Notes: a model not told the origin generated them from the letters alone. DNA of 64,000 nt from Chersky-840 sp963811775 (GCA_963811775.1 CAWESO010000026.1:1-64000); one strand, 5' to 3'; shown: positions 1 through 9,416, counted from the stretch's first letter. A program made the numbers and translations.

Positions 1-998
1 ATCGCCTCGTACACCCGCTCGTGCGCCTGGGACATCGGAACCCGTTCGGTCTGCGGCACGAGCGGGGGGAGTCCAAGCTCATCCTTCGTTATCCGGCAGA
101 ACGCCCGGCGTAGCGCGGTTGGCGAACCGGCGGCCAGTCGGGCACCTCGACCTGGGTAGGCGAGCTCGAGCAGCGCGGCGAGGTCGGAGGCGCCATCGGC
201 CGGCGACCGGCAGCGACCATCGGACGCCGAGCCGTTCGGGACAAGGTGAGGGCAGCCGCCCCTCGAACGCCGGCAGCTCCCCGCTTTGCTCTATGAGCCT
301 CGTCAAAGACAACGAGCGCCCGGTTGACGCTAACACCACGAGATGAAGCGTCAAGCTGCGCCTGGGACTCGAGGCGCTCGTAGTTCACGACGAAAATGTC
401 TTCTGGGCCGGGACGGAGCGGACGGATGGCGACGGTCGGGACCGGCACGCCGAAGACCTCGCTCGGCTCGGTCGCCCATGCCTCATGCGCCGAGAGTGGA
501 GCCACCACCAGCATTCGGTCGACATCACCAAGTTGGCGCAGGGCGGCCCAGGTCGCACACGCCATCGCCGTCTTGCCGGAACCGGGGACTGAGAAGTTGG
601 CTCCACCTCCAAGGCGAATCATGCGGGCGACGTTCCCGTGTTGGGCTTCGGTGAGCTCGCGCGCCAGGCTGAGTAGACATCGGCGGGATCTGGGCTGGCC
701 AGACACTCTGGACTTCCGCCTCCATGGCCAGGACGCTGTCAACGTCGACCGAGCCGGCCAGCTGGTGGGCCAGGTGCTCGAGCAGCCGGTCCTCCCACTT
801 CCAGGTGCCTGCACCGTCGGTGGCGAAATACCAGGTCCACTGCACCGCACTGGTAAGAGGCAGATCCACATGCGACGCACCAACGTCTTGGGCGACATGG
901 CCCAGCGCGTCGAGCATCACCATCCAAGCTTCTTCGTCCACGTCTCCGGTGTTGGCCACGGTGACGACCGACGGACTACTCAACAGCAACTCACCCAT
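1..998 (-). pseudogene. SNF2/DEAH-type helicase, N-terminal part, frame-broken and cut by left window edge
   Basis: An ATP-dependent helicase or translocase of the SNF2-like superfamily 2. The ATG at 998 starts an N-terminal segment of about 105 residues. After a frame change near 675-690 comes a helicase core with Walker A (SVPGSGKT) and DEAH box (VVFDEAHR). A second frame change near 200-210 leads into the post-motif-III region (GASDLAALLELAYPGRG), which runs out of the window. The three frames join without stops at the joins and give the expected order of motifs, so this is one gene with two single-base disruptions. The start overlaps the end of the preceding small gene by 19 bases, so it is the last visible gene of the operon. 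Its substrate cannot be told; helicases in such operons often belong to defence or mobile systems, but no known system was recognised. Confidence 0.7.
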
Positions 999-1500
999 GG
1001 TTCGCCGCCTTGCTGAGCCGTGTGCCGAGCGTGCTTGGTACCGTGCCGGCGGCGAGTTCGCTGTCCGCCGGCGGTGACAGCAGCGCTTCCGGAGGCGATC
1101 TGGCCGGCTAGCTCGACGAGCTCGTAGCCCGCTGGATCGGTCGGGTCTATGGCAGTGACATCGGTCCCCTTGATCTTGACCTCAACCGGGTCGGGATCGG
1201 GGCAAAGTGGCACCGGCAGTGGGTCTGCCGGCCCGGCCCGAGCGACCAGCATCTCGTCACCTAACGCCATCGTGGTGATCTCGCCGAGGGGCAGGCCGAG
1301 CAGGATGCCGGCCAAGGAGGCCCAGCCGTAGCGCTCGGCTTCCCGCAGCCGTACCTCGCTACGAAGTGTCCGAATCCTGCGTTCCCGGGCGGCGAGCGAG
1401 CCGTCGCGCCATCGAGCACGTCGCCCGCCAGCTCTCCGAAGGTTGAGGCGACGAAATCACGGGTTTGCCCGGGGCCTGCGGGACATACGGGCGCGCTCAT
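980..1500 (-). CDS. uncharacterised small helical protein (one frameshift)
   Basis: Not recognised as a known family. ATG at 1500 overlaps the stop of the GIY-YIG-like gene (ATGA, positions 1497-1500), the usual mark of translational coupling. The first about 35 residues (from MSAPVCPAGPG) read in one frame; a one-base change near 1400 moves to the frame giving LAARERRIRTLRSEVRLRE, then WASLAGILLGLPLGEITT and a Pro/Asp-rich segment. With one missing base restored the product is about 173 residues. The charged stretch suggests a coiled or amphipathic helix; the following hydrophobic stretch is too short to call a membrane segment. Sitting between a putative nuclease and a helicase, it may be an adaptor of that operon, which is inference only. 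Confidence 0.45.
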
Positions 1501-1926
1501 GACGCCACCGCGTACTTTGGCATCCGTGCCGTTTCCCGGCCACGTTGGCAGTGTTGGCAGTTGGCCGGCGGCTGGTAGGCGGTGATCATCGTCTCCTCAA
1601 ACCTCGACACCGTCATCGGCAACAAGTCGTCGCGCAGGGGCAGGATCCACACCCCAACACTGGTCGGCGGGATAGCGTGGTGGTTCTGCACCCGCTCGAC
1701 GATGCCGGTCCCCGAGTTGCGGCAGACCTGGCCGATATAGAGCACCCGGTCGAAGTAGTCGACGGCCACGTACAGCCCAACCGGCACGTACAGGGTCCGT
1801 CGCGCAGCTGCACGTGGCCATCAGGTCCAACCTCCACGCCGTAGAGGTCCTGCGGGAGCCCGGATGGTTGGCTGCGCCGAAGTAGCGTCGCCAGCGCAAA
1901 GTGACCTCGTAGCCGAAGGTCCTCAC
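1497..1926 (-). pseudogene. GIY-YIG-like endonuclease domain protein, frame-broken
   Basis: Small protein of about 143 residues when two missing bases are restored (breaks near 1855 and 1795). The GTG start at 1926 is preceded by a good ribosome site (GGAGGGATCG). The visible C-terminal two thirds carries a GIY-like strand (PVGLYVAV), a YIG-like strand (VLYIGQV), an Arg-containing helix after it, and a later Glu (SRFEETMITAYQPPAN) placed like the catalytic Glu of GIY-YIG nucleases. A CxxC pair (CQHC) lies near the end. Such domains cut DNA in homing, repair or restriction. The match is by motif spacing only; the fold could be catalytically inactive. It overlaps the next gene by 4 bases (ATGA). 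Confidence 0.45.
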
Positions 1927-1948
1927 CGATCCCTCCACCTGGGCGCGC

Positions 1949-4270
1949 TCATTGGTTCCTCCGAGCGCCTTCTTGCCCGCGCACGACCACGTCCACGAGG
2001 TCGAAGAGCATCTGGCGCAGGTCCCGGGAGGGGTCGTCGGGGATACCGATCTGGGTGAAGTAATCGGCGAGAGACGGCTCCCCGTCCCCGTCGCCATCGG
2101 TCTCCCTGTCCTCGGCGATAAGCGCCTGTGCCTCCGTCCAGGCGCTGCTGATCCCTGCCACCACCGCCTCCACAGTCCGCTGGTACTGGTCGAGGTTGGT
2201 GGGCGGCGTCGGCACGGAAACGGACCCGCCCTCGCTCTTCCAGCCCAGGGGCTCCCCGCGGAGGAAGTACTCCGTGAGCAGCCCCTTGGTCGTCGGATCC
2301 TCGGGCCCGCCGGTGTATGCCGGACAAACGAACTCCGGGTCGATGACGTTCTTTGGCAGCCGGCGGTCCAACGCCGCCTCGACAATCTCACCCAGCTGCC
2401 TGATGCCTCCCGGGTGACGCTGGGCGAGGCGCTGCGACGATGTCGGGATTGGTCTTCGTCACCCCCCTCGTGCCGTTGAGGCCGTTCAGGGTCAGCTGGA
2501 AGACGATCCCGTCACCCGCTGCGTGCTTCCACGTACGGCGGGCTGGCCGACTGGGCGATGATGGCCATAGCCAGAAGCGCCCTGGTGGCCGGGCCATAGT
2601 TACCGAGGCCGTCCTCTCCGGCCGCCCCGGCGCCGTCCGATCCGCCCCCCTCCTTGGCTTCGGCGAGGGCCAGCTCGACGAGTTCGGCGACGGGCTCGTC
2701 CAGCAGCTCCCACCACTTGGTGGCGCCCGGGTGCTTCTCGGAGTTGTAGAAGACCCGGCTGCGGAACGTGCGGTCGATCACGGTCGCCACACGGTTGTAC
2801 GAGCTCGACTCGAGCTGGTCGAAACCCAGCAGCAACATGACGATCGCCACCGCCGCCTCGGCCAGGTGCTCCCGCTTGCCCTTACCCCGTCCGGCCATGC
2901 CGAAGGCCCGCAGGGCGTTGGTCACAGCCGAGACACCGTCGTGATCGTCGCAGATGATCTCGGCAATCACCTTCGGGGCGAGACGCAGGGGGTGCATCGG
3001 GTCGTCTTCGGCAGCACCCGCCCAGTCGATGGTGCGGTTCTCGAGCACAGCCGCGCAGCTCGCCCTCGGTCATCGGCATGAAGTCCGCGCCCGTGCCGAG
3101 CTTCGCCAGTGAATTGCGCAGCGCTTCCAGGGCGACCTGGAGGTGCTGGACCGGCTCAGACCACTGCTTTTGGGCTGCTTCTTCGATGTGGAGCCGGCGG
3201 ACGATGCGGTGGACGAGGGTCATGCTCGGCGCGCGTTCGCCCTCCAAGTGCGATGACAAAGTGGCGGCGTTCACCCCGAGGACCAGGCGTACGGGCACCG
3301 TCCGGCAGCGCACCACGGACCGCACAGCGATGGAGTTGGCTGCCACCGTCTCAAGCCAGTATTGGATGTCAGTCCTCGCGGCCCGACGCGGGTGCCCACC
3401 GACCACCGGCGAAATCCCGCAGTTGGGCCTTCTTGCGCAGGGCGTTCACAGCTGCGGCGTCCATGTCCCGCAGCTCGGCCGATCCATCGGGATTGGCGAT
3501 GTGGTCATCCCAGGCCTGTAGGTCGGAGAAGGCGAGGTTCGTCGCCTCCCTGAGCACCCTGCGGGCCGCTGCCACCCGGCGGTTGCCGTCGTAGATGACC
3601 AGCGTCCACATGCCCTTACCGTCAAGGGTGTAATAGCGCACCGGCATGGCCAGGATGGGCTCGTGGATCCCCTGCAACCCGATCGAGACGAGGTCGTAGT
3701 AGTCCTTGCCCGCCTTGACGGTGGGCCCGCTGAACCCAAGCTCGTCGTAGCCCTGGGCGACCATGTCCTGGAGGCTCTTCGCCGACTCGACCGGAATCAA
3801 TGGTAGGTGGACCTTGTCGTCCTCACCGCTGGGCTCGAGCAAACCGTGGCGGTTGATCCGGGACATGAAGATCGTGCGGCCGTTCATCGGGTCGTGGCAC
3901 AGGGAGAACGGTGACAGCATCACGTCCGCGTACAGAAGCTCGCCGACGTCGGTCGACAGCACCTTGATGGTGCCGGCCGAGAGGTTCGAGACGTTGTGCT
4001 GCGGCGCGGCGTCGGCGGCCTCGAAGGCAGACAGGAGCCCTTCTGGCACGTCGGCTTCGGTGATGTGCTCGTGAGCGGGTCGCCCGCGGTTGTTGGCCTC
4101 GACGAAGCGTTCGGCGAGCTTTATCGCCACTTGGTGTGGGCTCCCGGCGTGACGTTGTCCTTGGGCAACAACAGCTGGAAGCGCGTGCTGTCGGCAGCGA
4201 CTGCTACCTCGGGCGGGTTGTCCCGCTGGTCGTAGTCGTTATCGACAAAGGGGTGGGTTTGGCTAGGCAT
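1949..4270 (-). pseudogene. ParB-like (DGNRR) protein with HTH-like segment, broken in several frames
   Basis: About 770 codons spread over at least five frame changes (near 4130, 3395, 3050, 2520 and 2390). The ATG at 4270 follows a GAAAGGAAAC ribosome site. The N-terminal third carries a ParB/DndB-like core with the signature VIYDGNRRVAAARRVL, as in ParB N-terminal and DGQHR-type proteins that bind or hydrolyse nucleotides. It is followed by an HTH-like segment (RLVLGVNAATLSSHLEGE) and a long C-terminal region of unknown fold (AEIICDDHDGVSAVTNALR; later YFLRGEPLGWKSEGG). It could instead be two genes: one ending at 3369 and another starting near 3406. The gene lies between the sigma-like and GIY-YIG-like genes on the same strand. 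A plain chromosome-partitioning role is unlikely because no ParA gene is present. Confidence 0.55.
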
Positions 4271-4411
4271 TGCTCATGTTTCCTTTCTCGACGGCGTCAG
4301 CGCCCGGGCACGCCGGCGACCACCTTTAGTGGGGCCATAGAAACTCGACCGGTGACGTCGTGGGTACTTGTGGGTGACGGCGTCCCGAGGTCGGGTTCGC
4401 ACCGGGGTGCA

Positions 4412-4456
4412 GGGCCGCGCCGCGGCCCCTCTCATGGAGAGCAGATGCTTCATCTG
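4412..4456 (-). terminator. two small hairpins after the sigma-like gene
   Basis: Immediately past the stop at 4458 lies CAGATG-ctt-CATCTG (4442-4456). It is followed by a GC-rich inverted repeat GGGCCG / CGGCCC with a 5-base loop (4412-4428). There is no T-run, so this may be an attenuator between the regulator and the downstream genes rather than a true terminator. The 187-base gap to the ParB-like start is the largest inside this operon. Confidence 0.3.
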
Positions 4457-4457
4457 T

Positions 4458-6069
4458 CTACCTCCGAGAGTTCTGGACGATCTCCAGCAGGAGATCGCGC
4501 ATGCTGGTCTCGCCTCGGTCCTGCAGGCGCCCGATGATCTCGACTCCAGAGGGAGACTCATCGAGGCCAATGGCTTGCGCGAGACCTTGAACGACATCCT
4601 CGATGTCGGTGAAGCTGCCCAGGCCAATCACCTTGGCAATCTTCACCACCGGCGAGCCGTCGACGGGCACAGGGTCATCGACCTCGAGGACGACGTTGCC
4701 GGGCCTCTTGAAGATGACGCGCAGGATCTGGCCGTCGACAGCTCCACGGGCCAGCAGCAGCTTCTTGAGCTGAGCGGACCAGATGTACGGCGACATCGTC
4801 CACGAGGCATGGAGCTTGGTCCTGTCGGCATACAGGGTTACGTCCCTTTCGCCGGGTCGTAATCCCAGCAGCGCACCAAAGGCGCCGGGGATGATCAGTG
4901 ATGCAGCCCGTAGGTCCTCATAGTTGACGGCGGTGACGAACGACCACTGCCCGGCAGCCTCCCCAGCGAGCATCCGGTAGCAGTGGGCTGAGCACTCGAT
5001 CGGCTTCGTGGAAGCGGGCTCGTCCTCTCCCCTGAGCCGTACGACGTCGTCCTCGAAGACGAACACCGGGTGCATTTGGGCGTAAAGCACCACGGAGTTC
5101 GGCGAGAAGCCTGCTGCCGCTACGACCCGCTGCAACCGGCGCAGGCTGATCCGCCCACCGTTGTCGACGATCGCCTGCTGCATCGCGGGGCCTCAGCTCG
5201 ACGTATGGCTCCAGCCAATCCCATTCCGGCAGGCCGTAGTTGTTGTCGGCGGCCCGGACGATTCGCCCAGCGATCTCCCGGGACTGGACCGCGCTGTGAC
5301 CGCTCGGGGTCTCCCTGGCGCGACGATCTGGTCGAGCTCCGCCAACGGCATGGTCCGCTGATCGGCGCGTAGCGACGCGGATCGCCTTGTCCTCGTACGA
5401 GCCGTCCCACCGCACCAGCGCCCCGTCGACGAATTGCAGCGTGTCGCAGTGGACGAGGAGCGCCATAATGAACGGGGCCACCTCGCTGTCGGCGACGACA
5501 GCCCGGCACCGCTCGGCCAGCATCAGCAGGAAGGTGTCGAGGTCACGTACGACTTCGTCGCCGTCGTCGTCGGCGCCGACGAAAGCGGCCATCGGGAACT
5601 GTCCCGGGTCGAAGTCCCTATCCATCGTCAGGATCCGCACGCCGAAGAGCTCCTTCACCAACCACGAGCGGTGACCGCCCTTCTGGACTCGCACCAGCTC
5701 GAGGAGCAGTGCGACGAGCGGATCGGCCGGGTCGAAACCGGCGCTGGCCAGCTTTGCGAACGACGCGCCGTCGCCGAGAACACCTGTCAGCGTGTTGGCT
5801 GCCTCCACGACACGAGGGAGCATCGAAACCCGCGTCGGGATCTTGGCCACGATCTGGCGGACCCGCTCGCGGGTGATGCCATAGATCCGACCAACCTCTT
5901 CGAGGGTCAGGGGGGCGGTGGTGCTGATTGAGCACCGCTCCGTGACGATGTCGCGGTCTTGGGGGTTCAGGTCGGTGTAGGCGCGCTCGACCGACAACCA
6001 CCAGGCTTCACCGCTTGCGCTATCGCCCGAGGCACATGGCCGATTGGCTGGTACTCCTGCCTTGCTCAC
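4458..6069 (-). CDS. sigma-70 region-4-like DNA-binding protein with C-terminal domain (frameshifted)
   Basis: Probable DNA-binding regulator at the head of the operon. GTG at 6069 (then SKAGVPANRP) is chosen because GGAGAG precedes it; the frame stays open further upstream but with shadow-like composition. Near residues 40-75 is a sigma-70 region 4 helix-turn-helix (LTLEEVGRIYGITRERVRQI). No sigma region 2 is visible, so it is not a complete sigma factor. The C-terminal part after about 5190 reads in another frame and contains a winged-helix-like stretch (ISLRRLQRVVAAAGFSP) and then a long alpha/beta region. One clear break lies near 5190; two compensating ones may lie at about 5290 and 5370. 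Correcting the clear break gives about 536 residues. Confidence 0.55.
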
Positions 6070-6539
6070 CCGTCTCTCTCCTTTTCTCACCACCGGCAGC
6101 CGGGTGAGCGGGGAGACGTGAGCGCCGGGACACCAAAAGGTGTCCCACCAGTCACCTCGCCATCCGCTGTGGGCGTTGGCGCCGGCCCGATGGCCGTTGC
6201 CGCTGTCCCACCCCGGGTAGTCGGGGAGATCTACACGGAGGCTACCACGCCGGTGTGCCGCGGCGCCGGGTGTCACGTCCGGCGGCATCGCTCGCCCGAT
6301 CGGCCCCCTCGATGGCGACGCCGAGCGCAGGGGTGCACCTGGCCCAGCTGACGGCGGCAAATACTCTCCGGACCGGCGATTCGTCGCGTAGGTTTCGCGT
6401 AAATCGGCGACTCAAGTCGGTTTAAGTCGGCCCAACTCTTCGTCGCACCCACAGGGCATACTTGGGGGGACGCAGTTGGCAGAAGGGGGTTGACCAGGGA
6501 AAACGCAACCGTACAATCGTAAAATGGAGCTGCTGTTCT
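6070..6539. other. intergenic stretch between tRNA-Gly and the accessory operon
   Basis: No convincing gene. The part next to the sigma-like gene is GC-rich leader DNA and should hold the operon promoter. Positions 6361-6539 are clearly less GC-rich than the surroundings, with short AAGTCGG direct repeats near 6412-6430. Because it borders the 3' end of a tRNA gene it is the place to look for an attachment-site copy or island edge. No integrase gene is visible in the window. Confidence 0.4.
6490..6517 (+). promoter_or_regulatory. sigma-70-like promoter pointing at the tRNA 3' end
   Basis: TTGACC (6490-6495) and TACAAT (6512-6517) with a 16-base spacer form a near-consensus promoter on the plus strand. 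A transcript would run antisense through tRNA-Gly. No plus-strand gene follows until orn at 8730, so the site may be a leftover from DNA rearranged at this junction or a chance match in an AT-richer patch. Confidence 0.3.
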
Positions 6540-6615
6540 TGGAGCGGACGACGGGATTCGAACCCGCGACCCTCACCTTGGCAAGGTGATGCTCTACCAG
6601 CTGAGCCACGTCCGC
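6540..6615 (-). tRNA. tRNA-Gly (anticodon GCC), CCA encoded
   Basis: A full cloverleaf reads on the minus strand. The acceptor pairs GCGGACG (6609-6615) with CGTCCGC (6544-6550). The D arm is GCTC/GAGC, the anticodon stem TCACC/GGTGA encloses loop TTGCCAA with anticodon GCC, and the T loop is TTCGAAT. The discriminator is T and the CCA tail is encoded at 6540-6542. Its 3' end faces the accessory operon, the usual orientation for an element inserted at a tRNA 3' end. Confidence 0.95.
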
Positions 6616-6716
6616 TTGTAACGCGGGCATTCTAGCAACGGCGGAGCAGGCCCATCTGCAGCTCGCACCCGCCCCGGGTGTCGACGTCGCCCGGCGGCGA
6701 GGTACATGACCGCAGG

Positions 6717-8162
6717 TCAGGCCCAGTGTCCCCCGTTGCGTTCAGCCGCTTTGACGAGCTCGGCGAAGGAGTCGGTCAGCAGCTCACCGAGGTGTGCGAC
6801 TTCGGGGACGAGCTCTCTGCACCCGAGGATCCCGACGTAGAGATTGCCTTCGTAGCTCGCCACGGTGACGTTGAGGCCCACGCCTTCGATGAGGGGCCCG
6901 AGGGGGTAGAGCGCCACGAGACGCGCTCCCGCGCACCACAGGCCGAATTCCGGTCCGGCGACATTGGAGACGAGCACGTTGAACAGAGGCGGCACGTGGT
7001 CGAAGACGCGCAGGTTGCCCGCCAGGCGGGCGATCCTCGACGACAGCGCCGGGAACGCCAGCTGGGCCCAACCCTGGATGAGCTCCTCCGACAGCACTCT
7101 CGCCTGGTCCTTGGCCAAACGGGTACCGGCCGCGATGGTGGTGTGGCGCTCCACGGGGTCAGCGATCTGAGTGGCCAGCGACACCAACATCGCCGACACC
7201 TTGTTGCCGAGCACACCCCGGTCGGCGTCGGTGCGCCTCGACATCGGCACCATGGCAACGATCGGCTCTTCGAGTCGTTCGCCGCGCTCGGCCAGGAGCC
7301 GCCGCAATGCGCCGGCCACGGCGGCGAGGACGACGTCGTTGACGGTGCCGCCGAAGACGCGGCGCACCGTCCGGATCTCGTCCAGGGGAACTTGGGAGAA
7401 GGCGAACCGCCGGTGCGGCGAGATGGCCCCGTTGAGCGACGTGCGTGGCGCCCGGAATGGTGCCGGGGGCGGGAGGATGTCGTCCTCCTCGCGCAAGCGG
7501 CGGTTCCGTTCGGCCAGGTCGTGCACGGCGCTGAAGGTGCGGCGCAGGACCCCGGCGGCGCGTTCGGGCTGCCGGACGAGTGAGGAGACCGCCGAGCCGA
7601 TCAACTCCGTCTCGGTCGGGATGGGCTCGGGCCGCCAGGGCCGCGGCGGCGCCGGGACGGCGGAGGGCACCGGGCCGGCGTCGAGGAACGACGCCACCAC
7701 CTCGACTCCCGACGACCCGTCGAACACGGCGTGGTGGACCTTCGGGATGACCGCCACGTGCCCCGACTCGAGCCCTTCGACGACATGCATCTCCCACAAG
7801 GGGCTGCTCTGGTCGAGCGGGCGGCTGGCGATATCCGCGACAAAGGCGGCCAGCTCGGTCGGTCCACCCGGTGCGGGGAGGCTGGCGCGACGGAGGTGAT
7901 GGTCGAGGTCGAATTGGGGATCCTCGACCCATACGGGGTGATTGAGGCCGAAAGGCACTCGCACGACCCGTCGCCGCAGAGGAGGAACGAGATGGATGCG
8001 CTCGTCGATCACCGCGCGCAACCGATCGACGTACCGGCCGGGCAGATCGTCGTCGGCGTGGGACGACGCGGGGTCGAACACCATGACCGCGCCCACGTGC
8101 ATGTGCATGGTGTCGGTCTCGAGCGCCAGGAAGGCGGCGTCCATCCCGCTGAGGCGCTCCAT
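6717..8162 (-). CDS. wax ester synthase / diacylglycerol O-acyltransferase (WS/DGAT family)
   Basis: Transfers acyl groups from acyl-CoA to diacylglycerol or long-chain alcohols, making storage triacylglycerol or wax esters at the membrane. The product of 481 residues has the usual family length. The catalytic HHxxxDG motif is intact as HHAVFDG at residues 143-149. The N-terminus MERLSGMDAAFLALE is typical of the family. The ATG at 8162 is preferred over an upstream TTG because GAGGTG precedes it and homologues begin with this sequence. The C-terminal domain also has the conserved SNVAGP segment. It stands alone between tRNA-Gly and dut on the same strand. It implies lipid storage, common in Actinomycetota, but the sequence cannot say which acceptor is used. 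Confidence 0.93.
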   Translation of the reverse strand: MERLSGMDAAFLALETDTMHMHVGAVMVFDPASSHADDDLPGRYVDRLRAVIDERIHLVPPLRRRVVRVPFGLNHPVWVEDPQFDLDHHLRRASLPAPGGPTELAAFVADIASRPLDQSSPLWEMHVVEGLESGHVAVIPKVHHAVFDGSSGVEVVASFLDAGPVPSAVPAPPRPWRPEPIPTETELIGSAVSSLVRQPERAAGVLRRTFSAVHDLAERNRRLREEDDILPPPAPFRAPRTSLNGAISPHRRFAFSQVPLDEIRTVRRVFGGTVNDVVLAAVAGALRRLLAERGERLEEPIVAMVPMSRRTDADRGVLGNKVSAMLVSLATQIADPVERHTTIAAGTRLAKDQARVLSEELIQGWAQLAFPALSSRIARLAGNLRVFDHVPPLFNVLVSNVAGPEFGLWCAGARLVALYPLGPLIEGVGLNVTVASYEGNLYVGILGCRELVPEVAHLGELLTDSFAELVKAAERNGGHWA

Positions 8163-8205
8163 CACCTCGGACCCCCGCAAACGGGCATGGAACGCGCGGG
8201 CACGG

Positions 8206-8649
8206 TCATCGACCGGTGTGGCCGAAACCGCCCAGTCCCCGCGTCGACTCGGGCAGCTCCCCCTCGCCGACCGGGACGAACTTGGCCGTCTCGACGGCCT
8301 GGATGACCAGCTGGGCGATGCGGTCGCCGCGGCGGACCTCGTACGGTGTCGACGGGTCGGTGTTCACGAGGACGACACGCAGCTCGTCTCGGTACCCGGC
8401 GTCGATAAGCCCGGGCGTGTTGAGGCACGTGACGCCGTGGCGCAGGGCCAGCCCGCTGCGCGGCTGCACGAAGCCGGCGTAGCCGGGAGGGAGGGCGATA
8501 GCGACCCCGGTGGGCACCAGGGCACGTCCCCCGCCGGGGGCGAGCACGGCGTCCTCACGCGCGTGAAGGTCGGCGCCGGCATCGCCCTCGTGCGCGTACG
8601 ACGGTGCGGGCAGGTCCGGGTCGAGGAGAACGAGGGGCACCTCGAGCAC
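8206..8649 (-). CDS. dut: deoxyuridine 5'-triphosphate nucleotidohydrolase (dUTPase)
   Basis: Hydrolyses dUTP to dUMP and pyrophosphate, keeping uracil out of DNA and feeding dTMP synthesis. All five trimeric-dUTPase motifs are present in order: HEGDAGADL, PRSGLA, GLIDAGYRDELRV with the catalytic Asp, RIAQLVI, and the C-terminal RGLGGFGHTG that closes over the active site. The length of 147 residues is normal. The start is a GTG at 8649. It is divergent from orn, with 80 bases between the starts that must hold both promoters. Confidence 0.96.
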   Translation of the reverse strand: MLEVPLVLLDPDLPAPSYAHEGDAGADLHAREDAVLAPGGGRALVPTGVAIALPPGYAGFVQPRSGLALRHGVTCLNTPGLIDAGYRDELRVVLVNTDPSTPYEVRRGDRIAQLVIQAVETAKFVPVGEGELPESTRGLGGFGHTGR

Positions 8650-8729
8650 CGCATGACCCTATCCCCCCGGTCACGGTCGGGCCTCGAGCCGGCCCGAGGT
8701 GCCCCCGTGCCCACCAGTAGCATCGGCGA

Positions 8730-9329
8730 GTGCTCGTATGGATGGACCTCGAGATGACCGGGCTCGACCCGGCCCGACACGTCATCGTCGAGATCGCCAC
8801 CCTGGTGACCGACGACGACCTGGCCGTGATCGCCGAAGGGCCCGACCTCGTGGTGCACGCCGGGGCCAAGGAGCTGTCCGCCATGGAGCCCGTGGTCCGG
8901 GAGATGCACACCAAGTCAGGCTTGCTGGCGGCGATCGAGGCCTCGACGCTGTCGCTCGAAGAGGCGGGACGCCAGACCCTGGCGTTTCTCCGCTCACACG
9001 TCCCGGGCAAGGGAACGGTCCCGCTATGTGGCAACTCCATCGGGACCGACCGCCGCTTCCTCGCGGCGCAGCTCCCCGAGATCGAGAACTGGCTCCACTA
9101 CCGGTCCGTCGACGTGTCCACCGTGAAGGAGCTGTGCAAGCGCTGGTACCCGGACGTCCTGGCCAAAGCGCCGGCCAAGAAGACCAGCCACCGGGCCCTC
9201 GACGACGTGCTCGAGTCCGTGGCGGAACTGGCCTTCTACCGCCAGGCCGTGTTCGCCCCGCCCCCCGCTGCGCCCGGGGCGGAAACCGCGGCCGGGGCCG
9301 CGCCGCCGTCGAAAGGTCCGGCGTCGTAG
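8730..9329 (+). CDS. orn: oligoribonuclease (DEDDh 3'-5' exoribonuclease)
   Basis: Degrades two- to five-nucleotide RNA (including pGpG) to mononucleotides in the cytoplasm. The first catalytic pair is WMDLEMTG (Asp6, Glu8). The later LCGNSIGTDRRFL and SHRALDDVLES segments supply the remaining acidic residues and the HxxxxD of the DEDDh class. A GTG start at 8730 places the catalytic Asp at residue 6, as in homologues. The product is 199 residues, with an Ala/Pro-rich tail of about 25 residues beyond the catalytic domain. The stop codon is the first TAG of a 13-base tandem repeat. Confidence 0.96.
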   Translation: MLVWMDLEMTGLDPARHVIVEIATLVTDDDLAVIAEGPDLVVHAGAKELSAMEPVVREMHTKSGLLAAIEASTLSLEEAGRQTLAFLRSHVPGKGTVPLCGNSIGTDRRFLAAQLPEIENWLHYRSVDVSTVKELCKRWYPDVLAKAPAKKTSHRALDDVLESVAELAFYRQAVFAPPPAAPGAETAAGAAPPSKGPAS

Positions 9330-9374
9330 CCGGAGGTCGTAGCCGGAGGTCGTAGCCGGAGGTCGTAGCCGCAG
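9323..9374 (+). repeat. 13-bp tandem repeat, 4 units, overlapping the orn stop
   Basis: Four head-to-tail copies of GTCGTAGCCGGAG, the last with one mismatch. The first contains the orn stop TAG. Since 13 is not a multiple of 3, the repeated TAG puts a stop in all three forward frames before the next gene at 9417. No gene is encoded. Confidence 0.9.
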
Positions 9375-9416
9375 GTCGTCACCGCAGTCGCACCACCAAC
9401 GAACGAAAGGAATGCA

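Noticed and set aside
1949..4270. Chromosome or plasmid partition ParB
   Set aside because: No ParA gene or parS-like inverted repeats nearby; the DGNRR motif also occurs in ParB-like proteins of defence and modification systems.
4458..6069. Complete sigma factor
   Set aside because: Only a region-4-like helix-turn-helix is visible; no region 2 core-binding or -10 recognition segment is present.
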